64,000 nucleotides of DNA, from contig NZ_FNZZ01000003.1 of NCBI RefSeq assembly GCF_900109565.1, positions 1-64,000 on the forward strand, given 5' to 3'. The position numbers and the translations under genes are program-made. Below, piece by piece: positions 35,028 to 44,608 of the stretch. Under the pieces are notes generated by a model. That model was not told the DNA's origin. It worked only from the letters and a program-made list of their open reading frames with translations, and did not search any database. Numbering within the stretch: the first letter of the stretch is position 1; the number at the start of each line of letters is the position of its first letter. This stretch comes from Sphingomonas palmae (lineage in GTDB: Bacteria; Pseudomonadota; Alphaproteobacteria; Sphingomonadales; Sphingomonadaceae).

Positions 35028-36224
35028 TCAGGCGATCTCGAACAGCCCCGCCGCGCCCATGCCGCCCGCCGTGCACATCGACACGACGACGTAGCGCACG
35101 CCGCGCTTGCGCCCTTCGATCAGCGCGTGGCCGACCAGCCGCGATCCGGTCATCCCAAACGGATGTCCGACCGCGATCGCGCCGCCGTTGACGTTATATT
35201 TCTCCGGATCGATCCCTAGGTGATCGCGGCAGTAGAGGCACTGCGACGCGAACGCCTCGTTCAATTCCCACAGCCCGATGTCGCCGACCGACAACCCCGC
35301 GCGTTCCAGCAGCTTCGGAATTGCGAACACCGGACCAATTCCCATCTCGTCGGGATCGCAGCCCGCCGCCTGGAACCCGCGATAGATGCCCAGCACCTGC
35401 TTGCCCTCGCCCTCGGCGGTCGCACGATCCATCACGATCTGCGCGGCGGCGCCGTCGGACAGCTGGCTCGCATTGCCTGCAGTCACGTTGCTGCCCGCAC
35501 CCGTGAACTCGCCGCCCGCCCAGACGGTCTTCAGGCCCGACAGCGCCTCAACGGTCGTGCCCGCGCGAATGCCCTCGTCCTGCGCGATCGTCACCGTCTC
35601 GCTGCCGGTCCTGTTGCCCGCCTTGTCGAACAGCGCCTTCTCGACCGTGATCGGCACGATCTCTTGCGCGAACGCACCCGTCTCCAGCCCGCGCGCGGCG
35701 CGTTGCTGGCTCATCGCGGCATATTCGTCCTGCGCGGCCCGCGTGATGCCGTAGCGCTCGGCCACGATCTCCGCAGTCTCGATCATCGGGATGTAGGCCG
35801 CGGGGACGTTCCGCGTCACGCTCTCGTTGACGAAACGCGGCGCATCCTTCGTCACCGTATAGCTGATCGACTCCATCCCGCCTGCCAGCGCGACGTCGAT
35901 GTCACCCGCGATGATTGAGCGCGCGGCGAGCGCCACCGCGGTCAGCCCGGAGCCGCATTTGCGATCAAGCGTGAACGCGGGCACCGACTTGGGCAACCCA
36001 CCGGCGAAGATTGCCATGCGGCCGGCGTTGCCGCCCTGCGTGCCCCACTGATTGCCGACGCCCCAGAACACGTCGTCGATCCGCGCGGGGTCGATTCCGG
36101 CGCGCTCGACCGCAGCGTTCATGACGTGCCCGGCGAGCACCGGCGCCTCGGTCGCGTTGAACGCGCCGCGATACGCCTTGCCGATGGCGGTGCGGGCAGT
36201 GGATACGATCGCGGCTTCGCGCAT
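35028..36224 (-). CDS. Acetyl-CoA C-acyltransferase (thiolase)
   Basis: A 398-residue thiolase that condenses or cleaves acyl-CoA units in fatty acid oxidation or acetoacetyl-CoA metabolism. Nucleophilic Cys in LDRKCGSGLTAVALA (about 89), His in VGHPFGMTGSRLVGH and the second Cys in VSMCTAGGMGAAG. Closer to FadA/FadI-type degradative enzymes by length and by the GGMESISYTV block, but substrate range cannot be set. No beta-oxidation partners are adjacent. Confidence 0.92.
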   Translation of the reverse strand: MREAAIVSTARTAIGKAYRGAFNATEAPVLAGHVMNAAVERAGIDPARIDDVFWGVGNQWGTQGGNAGRMAIFAGGLPKSVPAFTLDRKCGSGLTAVALAARSIIAGDIDVALAGGMESISYTVTKDAPRFVNESVTRNVPAAYIPMIETAEIVAERYGITRAAQDEYAAMSQQRAARGLETGAFAQEIVPITVEKALFDKAGNRTGSETVTIAQDEGIRAGTTVEALSGLKTVWAGGEFTGAGSNVTAGNASQLSDGAAAQIVMDRATAEGEGKQVLGIYRGFQAAGCDPDEMGIGPVFAIPKLLERAGLSVGDIGLWELNEAFASQCLYCRDHLGIDPEKYNVNGGAIAVGHPFGMTGSRLVGHALIEGRKRGVRYVVVSMCTAGGMGAAGLFEIA

Positions 36225-36290
36225 GGGGGCTCTCCTGTGATTTGCCCCTGACTAGATCGCGTACCCGCGCGTCGCAATCACGCGCATATG

Positions 36291-36506
36291 CTATTGCTTG
36301 GACGCATCGCCCGCTTGCTTGGACGCAGCATCCTTGTCCGCCGCGGCAAGCGCCATCGCCTGCGCCGATCCGGTGGCAGGCTTGACGCGCACCGCCGACT
36401 CCTCGCGTCCGAGCGTCAGGTAGAGTACGCCAGCGATCAGCAGGGCGAGCGTGGCCAGGACAGGCCAGCCGGAAAAGGTTCGGGCGCGGACAGTACGGGT
36501 GTTCAT
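36291..36506 (-). CDS. Small single-pass membrane protein
   Basis: 71 residues, MNTRTVRARTFSGWPVLATL at the start. One hydrophobic segment (VLATLALLIAGVLYLTLG) follows a basic N-terminus; the rest is Ala/Lys/Asp/Gln-rich and probably periplasmic. No family recognised. Codon use resembles its neighbours. Confidence 0.5.
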   Translation of the reverse strand: MNTRTVRARTFSGWPVLATLALLIAGVLYLTLGREESAVRVKPATGSAQAMALAAADKDAASKQAGDASKQ

Positions 36507-36594
36507 GCTACGGCAGCCTTTTGCAAAGGAACAGCCACCTCAATCGCCCGCTGACAGCCGCGTTCCGGCCGGAACGGTTACATATTCTTGCTGG

Positions 36595-37323
36595 TCAGGC
36601 GGCGAGGCCGTGCGCGCCCGCGGCGAGTGCGTCCTCGGCCTGGGCGAGCGCGCGCGGATCGTCGACATCGAGCCACCACGCATCGCCGACATCGACGATG
36701 CGCGCGTCGCCCGAGTCTGCCAGTGCCTCGACCCCGGCCGAGATCGACCCCGCACCGCCGTCCGCGATCGAGCGCCGCAACGCGTCGTGGAACCGCCCAT
36801 CGACGGCGAAAACGCCGGTATCGTAGCAGTCGTAGTCGGGCAGATGCTTGCCGATCGCGACGATCCGGTCGCCGTCGCTACGCACCCGCGTCACGTCGTC
36901 TAGGTCGACCAGCGCGTTGTCCAATCGCCGGTCGACACCCAGCACCAGCGCGGCAGGCGCGCTCGCGATCACGCGCGCGACCAGCGCCGGATCGAACAAA
37001 TGGTCCGCCATCATCAGCAGGTGGCGTTCGGGACCGACCCGGTCGGCACCGGTCAGCACCGAATGTCCGTTGGGGCGCGACCAGTCGGCGGTGCGCACGC
37101 AGGTGATCGGCAGACGATAGGCACGCGCGGTCTGCGCCAGATGCGCTTCCAGCGCCTCGCCTTCGTGCCCCGTCACCACGGTGAACGCGCTCGCGCCGCC
37201 GTCCCGCGCCGCCAGGATGACGCGGTCGATTAGCGGCACGCCCGCGACCGGGGTCAGCGGCTTCGACGGGGAAACCGCGCGCAGCCGGCTGCCGTAGCCG
37301 GCTGCGACGATCACGGCGTGCAC
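36595..37323 (-). CDS. Nucleotidyltransferase, probable CTP:inositol-1-phosphate cytidylyltransferase
   Basis: 242 residues with the sugar-nucleotidyltransferase start AVIVAAGYGSRLRAVSPSKPLTPV (residues 3-14 are AVIVAAGYGSRL). Further motifs WSRPNGHSVLTGAD, LLMMADHLFDP and ATRVRS/IVAIGKHLPDYDCYDTGVF (quoted as IGKHLPDYDCYDTGVF) resemble the IPCT domain of archaeal IPCT/DIPPS enzymes, which make CDP-inositol from inositol-1-phosphate and CTP. It starts 24 bases after the inositol-3-phosphate synthase gene on the same strand, and a CDP-alcohol phosphatidyltransferase lies just beyond, which supports the call. Phosphocholine cytidylyltransferase is an alternative. Confidence 0.72.
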   Translation of the reverse strand: MHAVIVAAGYGSRLRAVSPSKPLTPVAGVPLIDRVILAARDGGASAFTVVTGHEGEALEAHLAQTARAYRLPITCVRTADWSRPNGHSVLTGADRVGPERHLLMMADHLFDPALVARVIASAPAALVLGVDRRLDNALVDLDDVTRVRSDGDRIVAIGKHLPDYDCYDTGVFAVDGRFHDALRRSIADGGAGSISAGVEALADSGDARIVDVGDAWWLDVDDPRALAQAEDALAAGAHGLAA

Positions 37324-37347
37324 GCGCGCGTTCCTGTGAGAGAGTTC

Positions 37348-38454
37348 TTACTCGGCCGCGATGCGGACGTCGCCGGCGATGAACTCGTCGGTCATCTGCG
37401 CCGCGACATCGTCGGTCACCTGCTCGGGCGGGTGCTTGCAGAAGAACGCCGACGGGCCGGTCAGCGCACCGCCGACCTTGCGGTCGAGGCCGAGCTTGAC
37501 GCAGCGGATCGCGTCCACGACCACCGCTGCCGAATTGGGCGAATCCTCGACCGACAGGCGCAGTTCCAGGTTCATCGGCACGCCGCCGAACAGGTCGCCC
37601 TCGAGCCGCAGGAAGCACAGCTTGTTGTCGCCCAGCCACGGGATGTAGTCCGAGGGGCCGACGTGGATGTTCTCGTCCGCCAGCCGCTCGGCGATCACTG
37701 CCTGCACGGCCTCGGTCTTCGACTCCTTCTTGCTCGCCAGGCGATTGCGGTCGAGCATGTTCATGAAGTCGGTGTTGCCGCCGGTATTCAGCTGGTAGGT
37801 GTGATCAATCGTCACGCCGCGCTGGCCGAACAGGTTGCTAAGCACGCGGTGGACGATCGTCGCACCGACCTGCGCCTTCACGTCGTCGCCGATGATCGGC
37901 AGGCCCGCGTCGGCGAACTTCTTCTCCCACTCAGGCCGGCTGGCGATGAACACCGGCATGCAGTTTACGACGCCGAGACCGGCCTCGAGCGCGCATTCCA
38001 TGTAGAATTCGGTCGCTTCCTGGCTGCCGACGGGCAGGAAGTTGACCATGATCTCCGCGCCCGAGTTCTTCAGCTCGGCGACGATCTCCGCCTTCTCGGC
38101 ATCGCGCGTGTCGTTGATCTCGAACCCGCGGTCGTTGGCGGCGGTCAGCATGTGGGCGGCGACGCCGTCGAGCTTCGCGCCCATCTTCACGATCGTGCCG
38201 GTCTTGGGCACGTCGGCGTGGAACACCTTGGTGCAGTTCGGCTTGGCGAAGATCGCTTCGCCGAGGTCAAGGCCGACCTTGCGGCTGTCGACGTCGAACG
38301 CCGCCACGAACTCCATGTCACCGACCTTGTAGCCGCCGATATCCTCGTGGATCAGGCCGCTGGCAGTGTTGCTGCCGGTATAATGGTACTTGCCCTGCAC
38401 CAGGCTGCTGGCGCAATTGCCGACACCGATTACCGCGACCTTGATGGTATTCAT
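37348..38454 (-). CDS. ino1: Inositol-3-phosphate synthase
   Basis: 368 residues from MNTIKVAVIGVGNCASSLVQ. It converts glucose-6-phosphate to inositol-3-phosphate (1L-myo-inositol-1-phosphate), using NAD. The Rossmann motif GVGNCASSLVQG, the internal NFLPVGSQEATEFYMECAL, DDVKAQVGATIVHRVLSNLF (20-residue segment, quoted to show the active-site block) and TYQLNTGGNTDFMNM are characteristic of the actinobacterial/archaeal type, shorter than eukaryotic enzymes. The longer frame to 38601 has no similarity and overlaps the divergent gene's leader. First gene of a two-gene unit with the nucleotidyltransferase. Confidence 0.93.
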   Translation of the reverse strand: MNTIKVAVIGVGNCASSLVQGKYHYTGSNTASGLIHEDIGGYKVGDMEFVAAFDVDSRKVGLDLGEAIFAKPNCTKVFHADVPKTGTIVKMGAKLDGVAAHMLTAANDRGFEINDTRDAEKAEIVAELKNSGAEIMVNFLPVGSQEATEFYMECALEAGLGVVNCMPVFIASRPEWEKKFADAGLPIIGDDVKAQVGATIVHRVLSNLFGQRGVTIDHTYQLNTGGNTDFMNMLDRNRLASKKESKTEAVQAVIAERLADENIHVGPSDYIPWLGDNKLCFLRLEGDLFGGVPMNLELRLSVEDSPNSAAVVVDAIRCVKLGLDRKVGGALTGPSAFFCKHPPEQVTDDVAAQMTDEFIAGDVRIAAE

Positions 38455-38581
38455 TGATCCCCACTTGCCGGTCATGTCCGGCACAAGACAGAAAGTTTGC
38501 CGCTCCGTGACAGAACCGTTGCGGCTGTCAAGCGAACGGGTGATCCTACACCATCGCGGTCGCGCCTGCACGAGGGAAAGC

Positions 38582-39448
38582 GTGGACGAATTTCGACCCA
38601 CTGTGGCGGGAAAGCCGCGGGAACTGCAAGGTTTTCTGAACGCGGCGATCTACCACCCGATCGCGGGTGCATTGGCGCGCGCGCTGGTGCCGACGCGCGT
38701 GACGCCGAACATGGTGTCGGTGTTCGGCGCGCTGATGGTCGTATCCGCGGGCGTGTTCTACACGCTGGTCGGCGGCGCGTGGGGGATCGCGATCGGCTTT
38801 CTGCTCCACCTGTCGTGGCACGTCGTCGATGGCGCCGACGGCATGCTCGCGCGCCTGTCGGGGCGCGCGTCGCCGTCGGGCGAGGTGGTTGACGGGCTAT
38901 GCGACTATTTCGGCCACGGCATCCTCTACGCCCTGCTCGCGGCCCAGCTCGATCACCGGATCGGCTGGATCGCCTGGGTCATCGCGCTCGCCGCCGGTGT
39001 CTCGCGCGCGGTGCAGTCGGTGTTCGCGGAGAGTGGCCGACGGACCTACCAATGGTGGGTCTACGACGTGCCGTGGCTGCAGAACCAGCGTGCGCCTGCG
39101 ACCGGCATCGGCGCGACGCTGTCGGGTGTTTACCTCTGGGCGTGGAACGCGATGTCGGGGCCGACCCGCCGCGTCGACGCGTTGGTGGTCAGCGCCGAGC
39201 ACGATCGCGTAGAGCGCGCGCGCATCGCCGAGATCGCGCATGCCGCGGGCACGCGCACGCTGCCGGTGCTCGCCGCGCTCGGCGCCAACCCGCGCACGAT
39301 CCTGCTCGGGCTCAGCATGATCGCAGGGTCGCCCTTGTGGTTCTTCCTGATCGAGCTGGTGGTGTTGAACGCGGTGCTCGCCTTCGCGATCTGGCAGGCG
39401 GCGGCGAGTGCGCGCCGGATCGCGGCACTGGTCGCGCGCGGACGCTGA
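38582..39448 (+). CDS. CDP-alcohol phosphatidyltransferase family protein
   Basis: 288 residues with about six TM segments. The full signature D-G-x2-A-R-x8-G-x3-D-x3-D is present in DGMLARLSGRASPSGEVVDG followed by LCD. It moves a phospho-alcohol from a CDP-linked donor to an alcohol, such as in phospholipid or dialkyl inositol phosphate synthesis. The GTG start (VDEFRPTVAG) follows GAGGGAAAGC. Divergent from inositol-3-phosphate synthase with 127 bases between the starts, so the two may share control. Acceptor unknown; inositol phosphate is plausible. Confidence 0.85.
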   Translation: MDEFRPTVAGKPRELQGFLNAAIYHPIAGALARALVPTRVTPNMVSVFGALMVVSAGVFYTLVGGAWGIAIGFLLHLSWHVVDGADGMLARLSGRASPSGEVVDGLCDYFGHGILYALLAAQLDHRIGWIAWVIALAAGVSRAVQSVFAESGRRTYQWWVYDVPWLQNQRAPATGIGATLSGVYLWAWNAMSGPTRRVDALVVSAEHDRVERARIAEIAHAAGTRTLPVLAALGANPRTILLGLSMIAGSPLWFFLIELVVLNAVLAFAIWQAAASARRIAALVARGR

Positions 39449-39527
39449 GCGCGTCGCCGGTTGGCAGGGAACGCGCACGCTACCGACCCGTTTCGCTACC
39501 GATCCGGTTCAAACAGGGAGAAGGTGG

Positions 39528-40061
39528 ATGCGGCTGGTCATGCTGATGGCAGGGGGTGCGGTACTCGCGCTCGGCGCGTGCGCGCGTGAGGAGATGGCGA
39601 CCGGTACGCCGATGGCGGGCGGCGCGAAGGCGGTGGCGATGCTGCGCACCGCGGACGGCACCGACGTCGGCCGCGCGACCGCGACCGAGGTTGCGGGCGG
39701 GCTCCGCTTCACGGTCGACGCTATGTCGATGCCGCCCGGCACGCACGGCGTCCACGTCCACACGGTCGGCCGCTGCGACGCGCCCGCGTTCACCACCGCG
39801 GGCGGTCACTGGAACCCGACGATGCGCAAGCACGGATCGATGAACCCCCAGGGTCCCCACGAGGGCGACCTGCCCAATCTCGTGATCGACTCGGGCGGCC
39901 GCGGCACCGTCGGGGCGACGATCCCGGGTGCGACGATGGCGGGGCTGATGGACGCGGACGGCGCCGCCTTCATCGTTCATGCCAAAGCGGACGACCTGAT
40001 GACCGACCCGTCGGGCAATTCGGGTGACCGGATCGCCTGCGGCGTGTTCCAGCCGGCCTGA
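39528..40061 (+). CDS. sodC: Cu/Zn superoxide dismutase, lipoprotein type
   Basis: 177 residues. Signal segment with lipobox LALGAC (residue 17-22) suggests a lipid-anchored periplasmic form. Metal ligands: HGVHVH, GGHWNPTMRKHG, GPHEGDLPN and FIVHAKADD; the disulfide pair is in GRCDAP and ACGVFQ. It dismutates superoxide from host or respiratory sources in the periplasm. GGGAGAAGGTGG precedes the ATG. Convergent with the MFS gene, the two stops two bases apart. Confidence 0.93.
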   Translation: MRLVMLMAGGAVLALGACAREEMATGTPMAGGAKAVAMLRTADGTDVGRATATEVAGGLRFTVDAMSMPPGTHGVHVHTVGRCDAPAFTTAGGHWNPTMRKHGSMNPQGPHEGDLPNLVIDSGGRGTVGATIPGATMAGLMDADGAAFIVHAKADDLMTDPSGNSGDRIACGVFQPA

Positions 40062-40062
40062 G

Positions 40063-41622
40063 CTAGATCAGCTCGCCCGCCGCCCGCGCGCGCTCCTCGC
40101 GCGTGCGCTCGGCGGCGGGCACTAGGCGATAGGCGGCGACCGCGGCGGCGATCGTGATCGGCGCGGTCAGCAGCAGCGACAGCATGCCGGTCGAAAGGCT
40201 GCCGGTCAGCGTCGACACCCGCCCCGCCAGATACGGACCGAGTGCCAGCCCGAGCAGCGTCGTGCCGATGAAGAAGGTCGCGGTCGCCGTGCCCCGCATC
40301 CGCGGCAGCACCAGATCCTGCGTCGTCGCCGCCGCGCTGCCGAGTGCCCAGCTGGCGAAGAACTGCGCCGCGAACAGGCATGGGTAGAGCACCAGCGGCG
40401 TTCCGGTGGTGAAGCCGATTGCGAGGAACGGCAGCGGCAGGATCGCGCCTGCGACCACCATTACCAGCCGCCCCGCGGGGTTCTGCTGCCGTAGCCGATC
40501 GCCGATGACGCCGCCGACGGTCACGCCCAGGAACCCCGACAGCGCGCCGATGCTGCCCAGAATAAGCCCCGCGATCGCCGGCTCCACGCCCAGCACGCGC
40601 ATCGCATAAGGCGCGGCCCAGAAGCTCGCCGCGTAGGCTAGGAACGCGTTCAACCCGTAGGCAACCACCGTGCACACGAATGCGGGGGTGCCGACGATCA
40701 GCGCGAAGGTGGCGGGGTCGCGACGCTTGAGCGCGCACGCCCATGAGAAGACCGCGTAGCAACCGGTGCCGACCGCGAGCCACTGCGGCGCGGGCTCCCC
40801 CGCAGAAAGCAGTGCGACGACCGCGAGCACGACGACGCCCAATCCCGCCAGATTGACCATCAGCGCGCGCGTGCCACCGCGCAGTGCGCCGATCAGCGTC
40901 AGCGGCGGCAGGATCGTCAGCAACTCGTCGGCGAAGGCGCGAAACGGTGCGGGATGCCGCTCGGGCTCGGGCAGTCCCTCGACCGCGCCGCGGATCGGCT
41001 CGCGCAGCGTCGCGATCCACGCCGCCAGCACCAGCCCCGGCAGCCCGACCGCGAGGAACGCCGCCTGCCACCCGACCAATCCCAGCGGACCACCCGATGG
41101 ATAGGCCGCGTTCCAGCGCTGCACGATCGCGCCGCCGATGAACAAGGAACATCCGCCGCCAACGTAGATGCCTGCCGAGTAGATCGACAGCGCGGTCGCG
41201 CGCAGTTTCTTGGGGAAATAATCCGAGATGAGCGAGTAAGCGGAGGGCGACGCCGTCGCCTCGCCGACGCCAACGCCGATCCGCGCTGCGGTCAACTGCG
41301 CACCCGATGCGGAAAACCCGGAAAGCGCGGTCATTGCCGACCACAGCCCCAGCCCGATCGTCATCAACCGCACGCGCGACCAGCTGTCCGCCAGCCGGCC
41401 AAGCGGGATGCCGAACAGCGCGTAGAACACGCCGAACGCGGTGCCGTAGAGGAACCCCAGGTCCTCGTCTTTAAGGTGCAGGTCGCGCTTGATGTCCTCC
41501 GCCAGGATCGAGATCACCTGCCGGTCGACGAAATTCAGGATGTAGACGACGAACAGCAGCGCCAGCACGTACCAGGCGTATCCGCTCGCGCGCGTCTCGC
41601 TCTGGCGTATGTCGTCCGGCAT
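40063..41622 (-). CDS. MFS transporter, spinster/sugar-phosphate-like group
   Basis: 519 residues, about 12 TM segments. TM1 YAWYVLALLFVVYILNFVDRQ and motif A GIPLGRLADSWSRVR fit the spinster-like MFS_1 group common in sphingomonads; AAGGGG lies 6 bases before the ATG at 41622, so that start is preferred over the GTG at 41637. A central cytoplasmic loop (about 205-235) and an unusual extra hydrophobic pair near 250-290 are visible. Substrate unknown. No regulator is adjacent. Confidence 0.87.
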   Translation of the reverse strand: MPDDIRQSETRASGYAWYVLALLFVVYILNFVDRQVISILAEDIKRDLHLKDEDLGFLYGTAFGVFYALFGIPLGRLADSWSRVRLMTIGLGLWSAMTALSGFSASGAQLTAARIGVGVGEATASPSAYSLISDYFPKKLRATALSIYSAGIYVGGGCSLFIGGAIVQRWNAAYPSGGPLGLVGWQAAFLAVGLPGLVLAAWIATLREPIRGAVEGLPEPERHPAPFRAFADELLTILPPLTLIGALRGGTRALMVNLAGLGVVVLAVVALLSAGEPAPQWLAVGTGCYAVFSWACALKRRDPATFALIVGTPAFVCTVVAYGLNAFLAYAASFWAAPYAMRVLGVEPAIAGLILGSIGALSGFLGVTVGGVIGDRLRQQNPAGRLVMVVAGAILPLPFLAIGFTTGTPLVLYPCLFAAQFFASWALGSAAATTQDLVLPRMRGTATATFFIGTTLLGLALGPYLAGRVSTLTGSLSTGMLSLLLTAPITIAAAVAAYRLVPAAERTREERARAAGELI

Positions 41623-41673
41623 GCCCGTCCCCTTCACCTCACCCGAGCCGAGAGCCTAGCGGGCAGGGCAGGG

Positions 41674-42216
41674 CTACGCCAGCGGCCAGCGCGCGACCGG
41701 CTCATATCGCGCGCCCTCGTGTCCCAGGTGGCTCTCGTACAGGATCAGGTGCGGCAGCGTGAACGCGGGCGTCGACAGTCCGGCGTGATCCGCGACCCAG
41801 CGCGCGATCGCACCCGCGTCGCTGCTGCCCCGCCCGAAACGCGCCAGCGTCAGGTGGGGCAGGTAGCGCCGCTCGTCGCGCGCTACGCCGGCGCGCGCGA
41901 GTGCCTGATCGACCTTGCGGTGGAGCGCGGCGAGTGGCTCGGCCGGCACGATCCGCGCCCACAGAGTATCGACGCGCCCGCGCCGGTCGAATGTGCCGAC
42001 GCCCTCGACCCGCGCCTCGATCACCGGCGCCGACACCGCGGCTAGCGCGGCGGCGATGTCCTCCGCCTGCGGACGCTCGACCTCGCCGACGAAGCGCAAG
42101 GTCACGTGCAACTGCTCGTCGTCCTGCCACCGCGCGCCGGGAAGTGCGTCCATCACGTCGACCAGCGCGTCACGGATCGAGAGCGGCGGGCGGAGGGCGA
42201 CGAACAGGCGGTGCAT
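41674..42216 (-). CDS. thpR: RNA 2',3'-cyclic phosphodiesterase
   Basis: 180 residues of the 2H phosphoesterase superfamily. Two HxT motifs are intact: H37-T39 in HVTLRFVG and H121-T123 in HLTLARFG. The family hydrolyses 2',3'-cyclic phosphate ends and can ligate tRNA halves in vitro. The pair of symmetric lobes and the length match. Single gene, divergent from the Bax-inhibitor gene. Confidence 0.93.
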   Translation of the reverse strand: MHRLFVALRPPLSIRDALVDVMDALPGARWQDDEQLHVTLRFVGEVERPQAEDIAAALAAVSAPVIEARVEGVGTFDRRGRVDTLWARIVPAEPLAALHRKVDQALARAGVARDERRYLPHLTLARFGRGSSDAGAIARWVADHAGLSTPAFTLPHLILYESHLGHEGARYEPVARWPLA

Positions 42217-42364
42217 GCGTCCTCCACATCGGCGGCGGTCAGGCGTGTAACGAACAATTGCTCACGCTCGCGCTAACCATCCGGCTCGCTTGAAAACGGA
42301 TCGGCGCCGCGCGATATTCGTCGGTGATCCGGTGTTCCATGCCGGATGAAGGAGCGATTTGACA

Positions 42365-43102
<738 letters not shown>

Positions 43103-43129
43103 TCGCAAGCGCGACCAGGGTGTGAGATC

Positions 43130-43159
43130 ACGGGCCCGGCGGCCGACCGCCGGGCCCGT
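43130..43159 (+). terminator. Terminator of the Bax-inhibitor gene
   Basis: Perfect 13-bp stem ACGGGCCCGGCGG (43130-43142) / CCGCCGGGCCCGT (43147-43159) with a four-base loop CCGA, then TTCGT. Confidence 0.85.
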
Positions 43160-43211
43160 TTCGTATGTGCCGCGTTCTTGATCCGTCCTCCTGCCCGAAA
43201 GACCCGCCCGC

Positions 43212-43994
43212 GTGCGCCTCTCGATCGACGCCTTTCTCGACTACGGCTTTCCCGAACCCGCCGACGTGCTGCTCCAGATCGAGGCCGCGGCGCTGCCCGA
43301 CCAGTGGTTGGAGGCGCAGTCGCTGGTGATCGAGAGCGACCATCCGATCCGCGCCGTCATGGGCGAGGAGGGGATCGGCCAGCGCACCTGGGCGACCGCC
43401 GAGCACCGGCTCGTCGCGCATTACCGTGCGGTGGTCGACATCCGCCGCGCGACGCCGCCGCTCGCCGCGTTGCCGCACACCCCCGCCGGGCTGCTGCCGC
43501 CGCAGACGATCCCCTATCTGCTGCCCAGCCGTTACTGCGAGTCGCACCGTTTCGATCATTTCCTGCGACGCAGCTTCGGCGGCCTGCGCGGCGGCGACCT
43601 CGCGGTCGCGCTCAGCGAGTGGGTGCGTAGCAACATCGACTATGACGGGGTCGGCAGCGACGGGCGCAGCAGCGCGCTCGACACCTTTGCCGAGCGCCGC
43701 GGCGTCTGCCGCGACTTCGCGCACCTGCTCGTCGCGCTCGCGCGCGCGGGTGAGATCCCGGCGCGCTGCGTCGCCGCCTACGCGCCCGGCGTCGAACCAC
43801 CCGATTTTCACGCGGTGGTTGAGCTATGGCTGGGCGGCGCGTGGCACTTGGTCGATCCGACCGGGATGGCGCATGCAGACGAGATCGCACGCGTCTGCGT
43901 CGGGCGCGACGCGACCGACATCGCATTCATGACGATCTTCGGCAGCGCCTGGCTCCAGCAGCAGCGCGTCAGCGTCACGCGCCTGCTCGACTGA
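43212..43994 (+). CDS. Transglutaminase-like protein
   Basis: 260 residues with the transglutaminase/protease core. Cys166 in RRGVCRDFAHL, His in PPDFHAVVELWL, and Asp in WHLVDPTGMA form the triad. The N-terminal ~130 residues form the usual beta-sandwich (bact_transglu_N-like), with QTIPYLLPSRYCESHRF. A GTG start is used. No hydrophobic segments. Its function may be peptidase-like rather than crosslinking. No operon partner; a small acidic protein follows. Confidence 0.9.
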   Translation: MRLSIDAFLDYGFPEPADVLLQIEAAALPDQWLEAQSLVIESDHPIRAVMGEEGIGQRTWATAEHRLVAHYRAVVDIRRATPPLAALPHTPAGLLPPQTIPYLLPSRYCESHRFDHFLRRSFGGLRGGDLAVALSEWVRSNIDYDGVGSDGRSSALDTFAERRGVCRDFAHLLVALARAGEIPARCVAAYAPGVEPPDFHAVVELWLGGAWHLVDPTGMAHADEIARVCVGRDATDIAFMTIFGSAWLQQQRVSVTRLLD

Positions 43995-44056
43995 GCGCGC
44001 AGGAACAGGCACACGCGCGCGTCGTTGATGGGCACGAAACATCGATGGAGGTTCAG

Positions 44057-44362
44057 GTGCCCGATAACAATCCGATCGACGACCGCGCACTCGACAGCAT
44101 GTCGGTCGCGCCCGAGGGTACGCAGGCGGGCAACGCCGGCGGCAGCAAGGACGCGCGGCAGGACGCGGGTCAGGACAAGATGATCAACAAGCGGTTGCAG
44201 AAGGACCCCTCGAACGAGGATGCGAAGCTCGACGAGGGCCTCGACGAGTCGATGGACGCGTCGGACCCGATCTCGTCCACCATCCCCGGCCGCAAGGACG
44301 AACCGCCGGCGTCGTCCGGCTTTGACGCTGCCGAGGAGGCCGAACGCCAGCGCGACGCCTGA
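44057..44362 (+). CDS. Small acidic protein, probably disordered
   Basis: 101 residues from GTG (MPDNNPIDDRALDSMSVAPE). GGAGG lies five bases before the GTG, which decides it against the ATG at 44045. It is rich in Asp, Glu, Ser and Gly, with KMINKRLQKDPSNEDAKLDE as the most ordered-looking block. No hydrophobic segment and no named domain. Appears as a stand-alone unit with its own terminator, like a stress gene. Confidence 0.7.
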   Translation: MPDNNPIDDRALDSMSVAPEGTQAGNAGGSKDARQDAGQDKMINKRLQKDPSNEDAKLDEGLDESMDASDPISSTIPGRKDEPPASSGFDAAEEAERQRDA

Positions 44363-44387
44363 TCTCTCAGCGCAGTTCTGATGTGAG

Positions 44388-44414
44388 AGGGTCGGCCATG
44401 CGCCGGCCCTTTTT
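44388..44414 (+). terminator. Terminator after the small acidic protein
   Basis: AGGGTCGGC (44388-44396) pairs with GCCGGCCCT (44402-44410), one T-G wobble, followed by TTTT. Confidence 0.8.
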
Positions 44415-44608
44415 CCGTGTCTCCCGATTGTGGCCGATGCGACACAGGACCGGGAAAGAAAAAGTCTCACCAACCGCTATTCAACGCATTCATGTTGCGC
44501 TGCGGCATTTTCCATGATGGATTTGTGACGTGAGGCGCGTTCGTTAAGGTTGGCGTTAACCATCCTGACGTATGATCCTCACATGACATTGACCGGGCGG
44601 GGTGGGTG

